Source of the DNA: Xylaria sp. FL1777
Taxonomy: Eukaryota > Ascomycota > Sordariomycetes > Xylariales > Xylariaceae
Assembly (NCBI GenBank): GCA_022578965.1
Contig: MU400626.1
Location: 1-64,000, forward strand
Reading direction: 5' to 3'
DNA: 64,000 nucleotides
Shown: positions 1 through 11,413 of the stretch, one piece after another
How the letters are laid out: each line of letters opens with the position of its first letter
Position numbering within the stretch: the first letter of the stretch is position 1
Program-made: the position numbers and the translations under genes
The notes under the pieces: model-generated
What the model saw: the letters and a program-made list of their open reading frames with translations, nothing else
The model's database searches: none
What the model was told of the DNA's origin: nothing

Positions 1-3000
1 TTTTTTTTTTTAATATATAAGTTTAACTTTAAATTAGTTTTGCTAGTTATTATATTAAACTTTATATAAAGCTTTAGTTTTTTTAGCTATTTATTACTTT
101 TTTAGCAAGTATTTATTTTGTTTTTTAATTCTTTTTTATAAAATGTTTAAATGCTTGTTTTATTTTATACTTTAAATATTATTGTACTTTGTTTTGTTTT
201 TATTTTTAGTTAAGCTTTAAATTGCAGTTTTTAAGCTTTTTTGCTTTTAGTAACTATTTTTTAGTATAATTATGCTTTAATTAGTTAATAATATTTATAG
301 CAGTTATTTTTATATTTTTTTAAAATAATATTATAAGTATAGTTAGAATTTTTTTTAAATGTTATAAATTTTTATAAATTTTTGTAGTAAACTATAGTTA
401 TAACTAACTATTTTAATTTATAAAAGTTTTACATTTTTGTTTTTGTAATTTGTTTAAAAAACTAATTATTTTTTAATTTGTTAAGTAAATATTAGTAATA
501 ATAATATACTATATAATAATTTTATAATACTTTATTATGTTTTAGATTTTTTAAGCGTAAAATATTATTATTATTTTTTATTATGGTTTTATTATAGTAA
601 TAATTTTTAGCAATTAGTTAAATTGCTAGTTTTAGTTTTTTAAACGTATTAGTTTTTATGCTAACTATTAATGCTTTTTTATTTTATTACATTTAAAGCA
701 ATTTAAGCTATAAAAATACTTTATTTATTTTTATTAGTTTTTTTTTTATAGTGTTTTTTATAGCTTTTAATTTTATTTGTTTTTGTTTTAAAGTTTTATA
801 AGTTTTGTTTTTTTAAGTTTATTTAGCGATTAAATGTTTTAGTAATTTATAATTAGTTTAATAATTATATTATTTATAGTTATAGTTTTGTTTTTTTAAA
901 TATAATTTTTTTTTAAGCTATATTTTAAGCTTTAATAGTTTAAAGTTTTTATAGTTTTATAAGTTTGCTAATTATATTAACTTATTATTTTTTATTGTTT
1001 ATTATTTTTAGTTAAACTATTTTTTTAGGTTATATACTAAATAACTTTAATTGTTTATATAGCAAATATATTTTTTTGCAATTTGTTTTAATAACTATAA
1101 AGCTTTTAAATAATATTTATATGCTTATTTATTTTAACTTATATAAATAAAGTATTTAGTTTTATTTAGTATAATATTTTTATTTTAATTTAAAATAATA
1201 ATTTTATACTTTTGCTTTAAAAACGTATTTTTTAAATTATTTTGTTGTTTTTTATTGTTTTAAACTTTTATAACTTATATTTTTTTTTTAAGTTAAGAAA
1301 TTTTTTCTTTTTTATAGCTTTTTTTTCTGTTTTTTTTTTTAAATTAGCATTATTTTTAAAAGTGTTTTTTTTTTTTATAGTTATAACATTTAACTTTAAA
1401 CATATTTTAAGGTTATTATTTCTAGACTTTATTAATTTGCTTGGATTTTTATTTAATATTTTTTTAAGTATTTTTTTTTTTGTTTTTTTTAGTTTTTTTA
1501 GTTTTAAAGTATTAATTAAATAATTATTAATTAATTACAATAGCTATATTAATATATATATTAATTTTTGCTAGTTTATTTATTTTGCATAGTTTGTTTT
1601 AAATTTAAGTTTTAAGTTTACTATAAAATAAGTAAAACAATATAAGCTTAAGCAATTTTAAAATTATTACTAATTATTTAAATTTTATAGCATAATTTAC
1701 TATTGCTTTTATTTATTTTAAGCAATAAAGTACTTTTTTTATATGTTTTACTTTTTAAGTGTTTTTAAATAATGCTTTTATTTGATTTTTAAACTTAATG
1801 TAGTTTTTAAAAATTTTTTTTGTTTTTAGCTTAAGGTTAGTTAACTTATTAGCTTTTAAAAAAATTTTTAAAATAAATTAAAACTATTTTAGTACTTTTT
1901 TTAATAAAAATTATAATATAGTTATTATTTTTTGATTTTTTTTTATAATAGTAATAAAATGCTATTTTAAATAAAGTTTAGTATAAATTAAAAAAGCTTT
2001 TATATTTATAGATTTATTATAAAGTTTTAAAGCAATAAGTTTAAAACTTTTAATGTTTAGTATTTTTAACATTATAAATAATTTTAATAATAAAAGCAGT
2101 AATAATAATAAAAAGTTAGGTTTTTTATTTTAAGTTATTACTTTAAGTATAATAATAATAAAAATAAGCATTAAGTTTACTAATAGTAATATTAACGTTA
2201 GTTATAATATAATTACTTGTTTAAAACTTTAATTTATTATTATAATAGCAATTATTATTACTGCTTTAATTATTATAGTTAGTATTTATGCTAGTTTAAA
2301 AGTTATAACGTTTAATATTTAAGCTATTTTTTAAGTTAAAACAACTAGTTTGCTTTATAGCGCTAGCATTAGTATTAATTCTTTTTTATTGCTGCTATTT
2401 AACTTTTTTTTTTTTATTATTGCTTTTTTTTTAATAAAAATAGCTAGTAAAAGTGCTAAAGTTTGTTGTTTTAATATATTGCTAGTTTTAAAAGTTTTTA
2501 AGATCTTTAAACTTAATTTTTAACTTTTTGTTTTTAATAATATAACTTAAATTTAGTTTTATTAATTATTAAGTAAGGTTTATTTATGTAATGCTATTTA
2601 ACATTTTTATTTTTTAAATATTTTTTTAGTATACTTTTAAAAGTTTATTTTATAAATTGTTTATTATTTAATTTTTTATATTAATATTTGTTTTTATATA
2701 TTAAGTTTTATTAATTAAAGAGCTATTAAAATATAATAAACTTGTTATATATTAATATAACAGGTTTACTTTTAAAGTTTTAATTTGTAAGTAATAATAA
2801 AATTTTTAATAGTAGTTCATTAAGGAGGTTTTCGGAGTATTTTTACTACTATGCATTAATAAAAGTCTTAAAGGATTAAAAGTAATAAATATATTAGTGC
2901 TTAGCAATTATAAAAAAATTAATAGCTAAAAAACTAAAACTAAATAAGTAACTAAATATAAAAAATATATAATTATATAAACAAAAAAAAAGTAAAAAAA

Positions 3001-3014
3001 GTAATAATTTTTCT

Positions 3015-3118
3015 TAAATTATTATAAATTTAATAAGCATTAAATTATTATAAGCCTAATAAGCCTTAGATTACCGTAAGCTTAGTAAGCTTTAAATTAC
3101 TATAAGCTTAGTAAGCTA
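3015..3118. repeat. Four tandem 26-bp units inside the AT-rich block
   Basis: Four adjacent units start at 3015, 3041, 3067 and 3093. Each begins TAAATTA or TAGATTA and ends in an AATAAGC or AGTAAGC-like string. They differ mostly by C/T and G/A changes, as expected if a minisatellite was mutated along with its surroundings. Confidence 0.75.
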
Positions 3119-3197
3119 AATAAGTTATTACGTGACTTTAGCTTTAGCTAGCAAAAGAAAAAGTGCAAAATATATATAAAGGCATTAAGCTGCTCCT

Positions 3198-3239
3198 TGT
3201 GCTAATTTTATAACACACCCCTGTGCTAATTTCGTAACA
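3198..3239. repeat. Pair of 18-bp direct repeats in a less mutated patch
   Basis: Two copies of an 18-bp string beginning TGTGCTAATTT lie at 3198-3215 and 3222-3239. They sit in a small island with noticeably more C and G than its surroundings, which may be a less damaged part of the parent element. Confidence 0.5.
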
Positions 3240-6200
3240 ATTAATAAATAGTAATAAATAAATAAGCTTTATTATATAATAAGTTATATAGCTTGCTTAT
3301 ATAGTTTTAGCTTAAGTTTTAGTTTTTTTAAAAAGCAATATATTTATTAAAAAGTATAAATTTGTTTTATATAAACTTTATTAAAAATAAGTTAAAAAAC
3401 ATGCTTTTAATAGTTAAATTTAATATTATATAAATATATATTTTTTGCTTTAATATTTATAATAAATAATACTAAACAAAATATTTATATATTAGTTAAA
3501 AAATTAGTTTATAGCTTATTTTTATTATATAAAAATTAAATAGCTTAAAAAAATTCTAATGTTTAATATTTAGCTAAATTAATTATAGTTAATATTTATA
3601 TTATTATATTTAAAATTATATATTAAAACTTAGGTTTTTAAAAAGTAGTTTAATATATAAATAATTTAAAAAGTTTTAATTATTATATAAAAAAATATTT
3701 AACTATTAGCTTAATATTAAAAATATTGCTAATAGTTAAATAATTATTATATAATAAGTATTTAGTAGTTTTTTTAATTTTTTAATTATAAAGTTTTTAT
3801 AAGTTATTTTTATAAGCTTTTAAATTATAGTTATTTTTAACGTTAAGTAGATTTTTTTCGACTTAAGGTTTTTAAGTAAAGCGCTTTATATGCTTTAATA
3901 AATTTTTTAAAAATAATTTTTTGTTTATTTTTTAAAAGTTTTAGCGAACTTTTTTTAAAAATAGTCCAATAATTTATAAAAATATAAATAGTTAATATAG
4001 TAAAATGCTAGCTTAATATTTAGCTTAATTTTAATTATATAGCTAAAATTAATTTTTTAGCTTTATATTTTAAAATTAATTTAAGCATTTATTTATTATG
4101 CGCTTATTAAAACGTTTTTAGCTAAGTTTTTATATATAAAAATAACTAGCTTTAACTTTAAAAACATTATAAATAATTGTTTGTTTTTTTAAAACATAAT
4201 AAATTTAGCTAAATTATATAATATATTTAATTTTATATTTAGGTTATATAAATTATTGTTTTGTTTTTATATAGCAGTATAGTTAATATATTGCTTAGTA
4301 TTTATATAGCAATATAGTTAAAAAAATAGCAAAATTGCTTGCTATTTTTTTTATTTTATTTTTAGTACTAATAAATAAGTTAAAAGTTTAGTTTTTATAT
4401 ATAAATAAATTAAATTTTTTTTTTTTTTTATATGTGCTTACTTTACTTAATTAAAAAAAGTAAACTAAACAATATGTTTATATATTAAAAAAAAAATAAG
4501 CATAATACAAAAAATGAATTTTTTTTTAATAAGTTAAAATAAAAGTATATTATATAACTTTATTATTACTTTAGTTAATTTATAGTTTATTGCAAGTAAG
4601 TTAAAAATATAAATATAATTATTAATTAATATTAAATAAACTTTATATAATTATACGTTTAATATATATATATTAAAACAAAGTATAATAATCTTTATAT
4701 TATAAGCTATTTATATTTTATATGTTTAAAAGAAAAAAAAGTTCATATAAAGCAAAAGTTCTCCTTTATATATAAAAACTTTGCTAGCGTATAAGCTAAG
4801 CTAACACTAAAATTACCTTAGTTTATATAATAGCCCTTACATAAAGTGGTCTTTATATAAAACTTATTATACGTATTATATATAAAAGTTATAACTAATA
4901 ACTAGTTATTTTAACATTTTTAACTAAAACTAAGGTTTTTAGCACGTTATAATTGTTAGCTTTATTATTATAAACTATTTTATTTTTTAGCTTTTGTTTT
5001 ATTTGCTAAATATTTACTATATAAACTAGCTATTAATTTAATAAAAGCTTTACTTTTTTTTGCTTTTTTTTTCCAGTTTTTTAAAGTCTAGCTTTAAAAT
5101 AGCTAATTTTAGCTTTATAATATGCTATTTTTTTAGCTTAATAATTAAAAGCTTTGCTAGCTTTCTAAGTAATTAATTGTTATACTAGCAAATTAAGCGC
5201 TATATATTAATTAATAAGCTTTTATTAATTTTATTAAATTTTTAAATTTTAGCTATTTATAAGTATATTAAAGCAAAAACTAGAATTAAATATTAAAAAT
5301 TCTAATGTTTTAAGCTAAGTTGTTACTATAAAATTTTTAGCTTTAGCTTTTATTATACTTTTTTTTTTTAATATTACATATTTTAAAAATAATAGCTTTA
5401 AGCAATTTTAAAAATATTTTTTAGCTGTTTTTTATACGTTTTTTAATATATTAAGCGTTAAAATGTTAATTTTAGCTAGCTAAAATATTTTTAAAATGTT
5501 TTTTTTTAAAGCTTAAATCTTTAAAGCTATAATTAAACCTTTTAATAAATGTTTTTTTAGCTATTTTTTTAATAGCAAAAAAACCTTTATATTTAATGCT
5601 TAAATAATATAACTATAATAAAGCTTATAAAAAATAAGCTATATTTTGTTTAATAAATAAATTATTAAAAAAAAGTTGCTTATATAAAGGTTATAGCTAT
5701 TATAAATTAATATTATTTATTTATTACTATATTAACTATAAATAGCTAAAATAAAAAAGCCTTTAAGCTAATTTATTGCTATTTTATTGCTAGTTTACTT
5801 TTTAAGCAAAGCTTTAAACTTTTAGTTATTTTATAAGCTAATATTTTAGTTTAAAAACTACTATTATTATATATTAAAGCTTTTAAAAATAACTAGCAGT
5901 AAAAAAGCTACTTTATTACTATTAATATATTTTATTATAATTATTTATTTATTTTATTTAGTATTTTTTTTAAATGCTAAATAGCTTTTTTTTTTATAAA
6001 TAACTTAATAGTTATTATTAATCCTTTAGCTAGTTTTTATTTTATTAGCATTATATTAGCAGTTTAATATAAAATTAACTATTTTTAAAGCATTAAATTA
6101 ATTAAAAAAAACATTAATATTAATAATTATAGCTTTATTAACTTTTAAATAGCTAATTAAATAAATTCTAGCAGTTTTTACTGCTAAGTTTTTTTTAAAA

Positions 6201-6620
6201 AAGTAAATATATTATATATTTTTAACTTTTTTTTTTCTTGCAAACATTTAGCATATAATTAGCTATTTGCTAAAACTTAACAAAAATAAATATATAGCTT
6301 AATTTAGCTTAACTAATAGCTTAATAAGCTAATTAACTTTTTAAATATAAAAATAAAGCTTAAAAGCTTTTATTTGTTTTTTTTTTTGTTGGTTTTTCGT
6401 TAAGCTAGCATTATAAAGTAATTTATAAAACTTTATACTTTTTAGCTGCTATTTAAACTAGTATTTTAAGCATAATAGCTTAAACTACTTATAGCATACG
6501 CTTTTTATTGTTTAAAAAAAGCATCGCAATAAAAAAAAGAAAAAAACGCTTTAATTAAATATAAAAAGCAAAAAAGAAAATAAAAAGTAGTAAAGTTATA
6601 AAGAAGTAATTAAATATGCG

Positions 6621-7240
6621 TGTTGCGTAAAAAGCGGGTAGTTAGGTGGCCCGTAAGGCGATGGCCTATAGGGGAGGTGGTTAGCTTACGGACGGAGGGC
6701 AGTTAGTTCTCCAATTGATGTATCAGGAAAATACACTAGAAAATGTAGTATTGGCCTGTCTCCTAGTGTATGGACTAAACGAGTATCTCTATTTGTAGCC
6801 TATTCATGCAGCTCATTTCAGCGGAAATAAATTTAATAATAACGAAGGACTGGAGACACGCATGGAAGAAGCGAAATGACTCAAGCTTACACATCACATC
6901 GACCGGATATCAGAAGCGCTGAAGCCCATCTATGCAATTCTGTTGTTAGGCTCCCTTGATACGAAAGAAACGATATTAACTTTATTTGAGTATGGGTAGC
7001 TCAGCTATCGGTAAGTGTTAGGTGGTATAGTCACATATAGACCCCTAGGATCTATATAGTAGGCTTGGTGTATATACATGGGCTATTCCCACCAACTACT
7101 ATTGGGAAGCCCTAGGGGCCGATTGACCAACCTACACACCCATTATGGCTACTGACCCCTTTCAACCCACCTACAAGTAACTACTAGGGCTATCTATTCA
7201 CTCCAGGATAATACCCTCTGATAGTAAGGTTCACCATGGA
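6621..7240. other. Intergenic, normal composition, no gene seen
   Basis: Unique-looking sequence between the AT-rich block and the 3' end of the methionine aminopeptidase gene. No gene, RNA or repeat was recognised. Confidence 0.5.
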
Positions 7241-8641
7241 TCACTGGTGCTCATTTGTAGCTGTCGGTATTGGAATGGGTCCTCCTGGGGAATTTTCATT
7301 CCTCTTAGTCAGAACTTCGACGCCTGTCTCGGTGACTAGTAACGTGTGTTCTAAACGGTTATTAGTAGTGAAATACAGCTCGAAGATACTTTTTGACACA
7401 CCAAACTGAGCGGTCCTTTTCCCATCAACAGTCACGTTTGTCCAGTCATCTGGCCAGTACTGTTCTTGAGGCTTTCCCAGGGTAATTATGGGCTCGATTG
7501 TGAAAGTCAGTCCCGGTTTGCAAACTCCCGCGGCCTTGTTTTTCATATAGTGAGGAATCCATGGTGGAGGGTGGAATTCAGTGTTAATGCCATGGCCACC
7601 CCAAGCCGCAACCACAGAGCAGTTCCTAGATTTTGCGTGCTTCTCAATCACTCTTCCGAACTCTCTTATGGGTGTTCCAGGCTTCACTAGCTTAATTGCT
7701 TCGTCTAAGCATTCTCGCGCGGTCTCGACTACTCGAACCGAATCCGGGTCCGCCTTAGCACGATCGCCCACATAGTATGTTTCGTTCACGTCGGCGTGGT
7801 AGCCCCCGTGATACAGTGAAACGTCCAGGTTAAGAATATCGCCATTTAGAAGGACACGCTGATCAGGTATCCCATGGCAGACAACTTCATTAGGGGAAGT
7901 GCACAGAGACTTAGGGAAACGATTGTAATTTAGTGGAGATGGATATGCCTGTCACAATTTAGAAGCTGTAAACTGTATCGTAAGGGAAGGTTGAACTCAC
8001 ATTCCGCTCTACGCAGGCTTTATGACAGACCTCATCCAAGTAATCTGTAGTAACGCCGGGACGAATTTCTGCAGCAACGATATCTAGTACTTCGCGAGAT
8101 AATATGGAAACTTTGCGCATGGCATTCTGTCCCTTGGCGTCTAAAAATGACCATTTAATAGCATAGCGCCTCTCGCCTTCTGGTATACCGGTCTCGGCCC
8201 AGTCAGGGTGCTTGATGGACACGGGAACTGTGCGTTTGGGGGAAAGCGGATAGACAGGTCGGATTGTGCCGGTAAAGGAGTATGTCGGGAAAGGATTATA
8301 AAATCCTAGAGTTTTCGTTCATTAGAACCAGTAGACCTTTTGGGGCATGTTATTACCATTTTTCATGTTCACTTTATCTTCCACCGTCTTGTGTATGGCT
8401 TTGTGCTGCGCCTGTATTAACGTGAGTCTTGGTTAGCTAGGGTATTAGATCATAGGGGACGTATAAGTGTACGAACCCAGTTTCGCTTAAAGCATTCTTG
8501 AGAGCAGAAGCTACTCTCTTTACCCAGTTTCAAACACACTGGACATTGTAAAGTTCCAGCGTTCTTTTCGCAATCTGATCCTCGGCACTTTGCCTTAGCC
8601 GCTACTTCTGATGGATCATCAGCTATCGTCGCGGGTCCCAT
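7241..8641 (-). CDS. MAP1: Methionine aminopeptidase type I (divergent copy)
   Basis: Removes the initiator methionine from nascent proteins in the cytosol. Five exons fit: 8641-8477, 8411-8357, 8305-8001, 7948-7402 and 7350-7241, with introns of 65, 51, 52 and 51 nt, giving 393 residues. The N-terminus carries the C6H2 zinc finger of eukaryotic type I enzymes (Cys19, 24, 33, 36, 46, 50, His58, His62). The metalloprotease domain keeps all five expected metal ligands: Asp217, Asp228, His294, Glu327 and Glu358. The neighbourhood of His294 is unusual: it reads WGGHGI, where the family normally has YCGHGI, and is followed by FHPPPW instead of a form like FHxAPN. The last intron has no stop and is a multiple of three, so it could be missed. 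Position beside a degraded repeat block and the altered pocket suggest an extra paralog, which is an inference. Confidence 0.88.
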
Positions 8642-9051
8642 TGCTAGAGGTTGCTTTCAGAAAAAATACTGGCCCGAATTGATGTGTTGAGATGAGCCAT
8701 AGAGAAAGATGAAGCGTATTTATGACCGTTCTTACAGGTGTGTTCCTTATTAAGTAATTGAAGTTGCATATGATGCAGCCCTACGCCCTTCGGACTGCAT
8801 GTATTTGTACTTAGCTAGATGACGTAATATCAGTGTGCTTATAGGTACTTTCTCCAAAATTTCGGTGCTCTATTGCTGGATTCTTACTACTTGCCTCTCA
8901 TTGCAGCGTCACTTTCGATGAGCCAGCATTTATGATGTCTGAGTGTAACGACTTAGATAACCTTCGTATACATGCGAATAGGCGGAGGAGAGTAAGTGAT
9001 ACGGCACCCTCCTGTTAGGAGACATGTGATCAATTCGATGGAAGCCTATCT
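8642..9051. other. Intergenic, no gene seen
   Basis: Contains the presumed promoter of the methionine aminopeptidase gene and the 3' flank of the hydrolase gene. No recognisable motif stands out. Confidence 0.4.
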
Positions 9052-9840
9052 CTATTCTATGCCTGAAACTCCATTATTATCACCGTTATTATCATCCCTA
9101 TTAAGAACGTATTTCTCCAAGAATTCCACCGCATCGTCCATCCCAGCAGGTGAATGCAACCAATGTCCACCGTCTGGATACTCTTTCCATTCAACCTGGC
9201 AACCGAACTCAAGCAGCGTGTCTCTCAGCCTCCGCCCATTCTGTATGAGAACCAACGGGTCATTAATACAATGCTCAAGCAACACCGGTGTATTCCTCAA
9301 GACACGGTCGTCATTAGGGACGTTCTCAAGCCCAAGGACCTCTCTTATCTGCGTAAGAGATCTTCCCGCAAATGGACACCGAGCGGAGAATCCCATAAAC
9401 GCACCCAACGGCTCCGTCAGGTTGAACAGCAAATGCGCACTCGTCGCACCTCCCATGCTAAACCCCGCCAGCACAACGCGATCCCACCGTCCTTCCAGAC
9501 GCCCCGCCTCATCAGCTAGTATTGTCCTGAGAACGGGGATGACCTCCTTGAGCCCAACAGCCTGGAGTCCCTCGTTATCGGCGAAATCTCGCACATTCCA
9601 GACATTGAACCACTGTGGCCAGGTCTCGGGACCGCTGGTTGGTTTCCGCATGGGGGCTTGAGGCAGCACCCACCGAAACGAAGGAAAGGCGTTAGCTAGC
9701 GTGCGGTTTCGTGAATCGTGCCAACACTCCAAGCCAGCGCTGAAGTTGCGAGCATTGTCGCCGCGCCCGTGTAGGAAGACAACGGTATGCGTGTGTGCTT
9801 GTCCCGGTGCGGGGCCAGTGGCAATGAACGGTATGTCCAT
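9052..9840 (-). CDS. Acyl-protein thioesterase / phospholipase-carboxylesterase-like hydrolase
   Basis: A single-exon 262-residue alpha/beta hydrolase of the phospholipase/carboxylesterase (Abhydrolase_2) family, whose members cleave acyl esters or thioesters such as palmitoyl-cysteine. The strand ending in FLHGRGD (about 22-28) supplies the oxyanion region. Ser128 lies in GFSMGG as nucleophile, Asp194 in the INDPLV segment and His226 in GGHW complete the triad. Length is slightly above the roughly 230 residues of classical acyl-protein thioesterases, and the acidic Asn/Asp-rich C-terminus accounts for part of that. There is no signal peptide or membrane segment, so it is probably cytosolic. 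The substrate cannot be read from sequence; fungi have several divergent copies. Confidence 0.85.
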   Translation of the reverse strand: MDIPFIATGPAPGQAHTHTVVFLHGRGDNARNFSAGLECWHDSRNRTLANAFPSFRWVLPQAPMRKPTSGPETWPQWFNVWNVRDFADNEGLQAVGLKEVIPVLRTILADEAGRLEGRWDRVVLAGFSMGGATSAHLLFNLTEPLGAFMGFSARCPFAGRSLTQIREVLGLENVPNDDRVLRNTPVLLEHCINDPLVLIQNGRRLRDTLLEFGCQVEWKEYPDGGHWLHSPAGMDDAVEFLEKYVLNRDDNNGDNNGVSGIE

Positions 9841-10281
9841 CGTGATATATAGACGAGAGATCAGAGTAAATATGGCAAAGGGTACGGGTTTACGAATGCG
9901 ACAGAAGATCGAGGGTGTAGATGAAAAGCTGTCTCGAATCGTTACTTTATGCGCAGGCAGTGTTGGAAGTTGACGAAATTGAGAGTTACACCGAGTTCAC
10001 CGTTACTTACTAAAAATACATGTGCACGCAGTGGTCAATAAACTGTTAACCAATAATTCTGATAACTCGTGGAACTACGGTTTAATTTTATAAGCGTATG
10101 AAATTATCACTGCTGGCTAATATAAACGTTGAAACGAGTTTCAACTTTCAAGACATCAGCCTTCAAAGCTACCTGATTAAGGAAAGAACTGGAATACAAT
10201 GCAAGCCTAATATTTCTGACTATTGCTCAAGCGATTGTTTTTTTCTAACTTATTGAAGATTTTTAACTGTCAATTAGGCAA
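9841..10281. other. Intergenic, no gene seen
   Basis: Moderately AT-rich spacer upstream of the hydrolase gene. No supported gene or repeat. Confidence 0.4.
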
Positions 10282-10542
10282 CTATAAATTAGGAAATGGC
10301 TCGACAGGTTTTTCGTCACGTATACGAGAATTTCGATACGCTTCGCCTAGGGTATTGCAGATAGGTGCACTGCGATTCACGGAGTTGGGAATACTTCGAA
10401 CCTGTGCTAGGTAGTTTTTCATCTGATTAACAACTCGCTCTCGGTCTCTATCCGATAGAATATGCTGGCAATGCGCGAGGGGCACTCCCGGCAACCTTGT
10501 AATCAGAAGGTATGTGTTACACGCGTCGGACCAGCTGAACAC
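10282..10542 (-). pseudogene. Fragment of an APH-family phosphotransferase
   Basis: The minus strand encodes about 86 residues resembling the middle of fungal APH/choline-kinase-like phosphotransferases: a FSWSDAC segment, then LLITRLPGVPL, then a helix ending LAQVRSIPN. The catalytic HxD loop and the N-terminal lobe are absent. An in-frame stop precedes the matching region unless an ATAG/CACAAG boundary is an intron acceptor. Overlap with a duplicated segment supports a relic. It differs clearly from the intact family member at 23073-24290 and is not a simple copy of it. Confidence 0.6.
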
Positions 10543-10811
10543 CTTGTGCTATCCTGCGCTGAATTGAGACTTATTGAGACTGTCTCGCGTACCAGAAGTG
10601 AAGCTATTCAGCCCTCGCTAATCTGAGGCATACGGGCGGACCATGGAGGTTAGGAAGCCCCGAACCAATTGTATATAGACTCAAGGACAGCCACCATGCT
10701 CGGCAACAGCCCTGATGGGAGGCATGGACTTTTGCAGCCATAACAGATTATTGTATGCAGAATAGAGAGTCAACAGCTCAGTTCCAAGCCCTGACATCAG
10801 CCCTTGTTATA
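10513..10811 (-). repeat. Inverted-duplicate segment, copy A
   Basis: This segment matches 25229-25563 on the opposite strand over about 300 bp. Differences are mostly transitions, and copy A lacks about 36 bp present in copy B (around 25489-25525). It covers the start of the phosphotransferase fragment and its upstream flank. Confidence 0.85.
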
Positions 10812-11413
10812 TCGTCTAAGAAAGATGACTAAGAAGGCGTGCTGTCTCCTCGCCGGACAATTGCGACGTCAATGTCTTTGGGAACTGGAACGATGGTGTA
10901 TTGGCGGACCAGTTGTAGCAGCCTAAACTTATTGCAGTAGCCGGCAAGTTCCCATTGAATTTCAAGAAAAGCCCAAAGAGAAGTCTTTGGACCGTTGAGT
11001 AGTCGTGAGGCAACTCGATGCTATCGATGAGGGAGAGCGCGAGAAGCCTCTCGTCTTGAAGTGGGGGAGGGGGCATGGAGACGCGCGTTGTGTGTAGTTG
11101 AATGCCGCGGCAGTTAGTCGCGTTATGTTCGGGAGTCGGAAGAAATAGGGGCGAGCGAGTTGCCTACTGAGTGAGTATTGTTAGGTTCTGGTGAGGTCGT
11201 GGCTGATCGTGGCTACTATTATGGGTTAAAGACTAACACAACAAGTTTGTGTATTACTTACCTATGTACAATGTTTCCATTTGCAGTTCGATTTCTACCA
11301 CTTCGAAGCTTCGGTTCACTCGAAGAGCGCCCTAATCTTGCATTTATCCAAGATTAGTCTCCTCCGTACGGGACATCTAGCGCATCCGACTGTAGCTCAT
11401 TTAACAAGCAAGT
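10812..11413. other. Intergenic, no supported gene
   Basis: An 86-codon minus-strand open frame (10816-11076) has no recognisable domain and was not called. The rest holds nothing identifiable and serves as the 3' flank of the zinc-cluster regulator. Confidence 0.4.

Larger units (their letters stand above)
1..6620. repeat. Extremely AT-rich, probably RIP-degraded repeat block
   Basis: Nearly every base is A or T, CpG is almost absent, and TA, TTT and AAA steps dominate. Stop codons interrupt all frames; the only longer open frame (1242-1523) is a Phe/Leu/Ile run expected from T-rich sequence. The + strand is T-rich over roughly the first 2.7 kb and more A-rich or mixed later, so more than one element may be present. 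Composition returns to normal within a few tens of bases at about 6600-6640. In Pezizomycotina this pattern is typical of transposons mutated by RIP, often near telomeres or centromeres. The RIP origin is an inference, and no transposase or reverse transcriptase remnant can be read. Confidence 0.8.

Noticed and set aside
1242..1523. 93-codon open frame in the AT-rich block
   Set aside because: Phe/Leu/Ile-only composition is a by-product of T-rich DNA; no domain or gene structure.
8996..9661. Long plus-strand open frame opposite the hydrolase gene
   Set aside because: Antisense shadow of the well-supported alpha/beta hydrolase.
10816..11076. 86-codon minus-strand frame
   Set aside because: No recognisable family, promoter or splice support; next to a duplicated relic.
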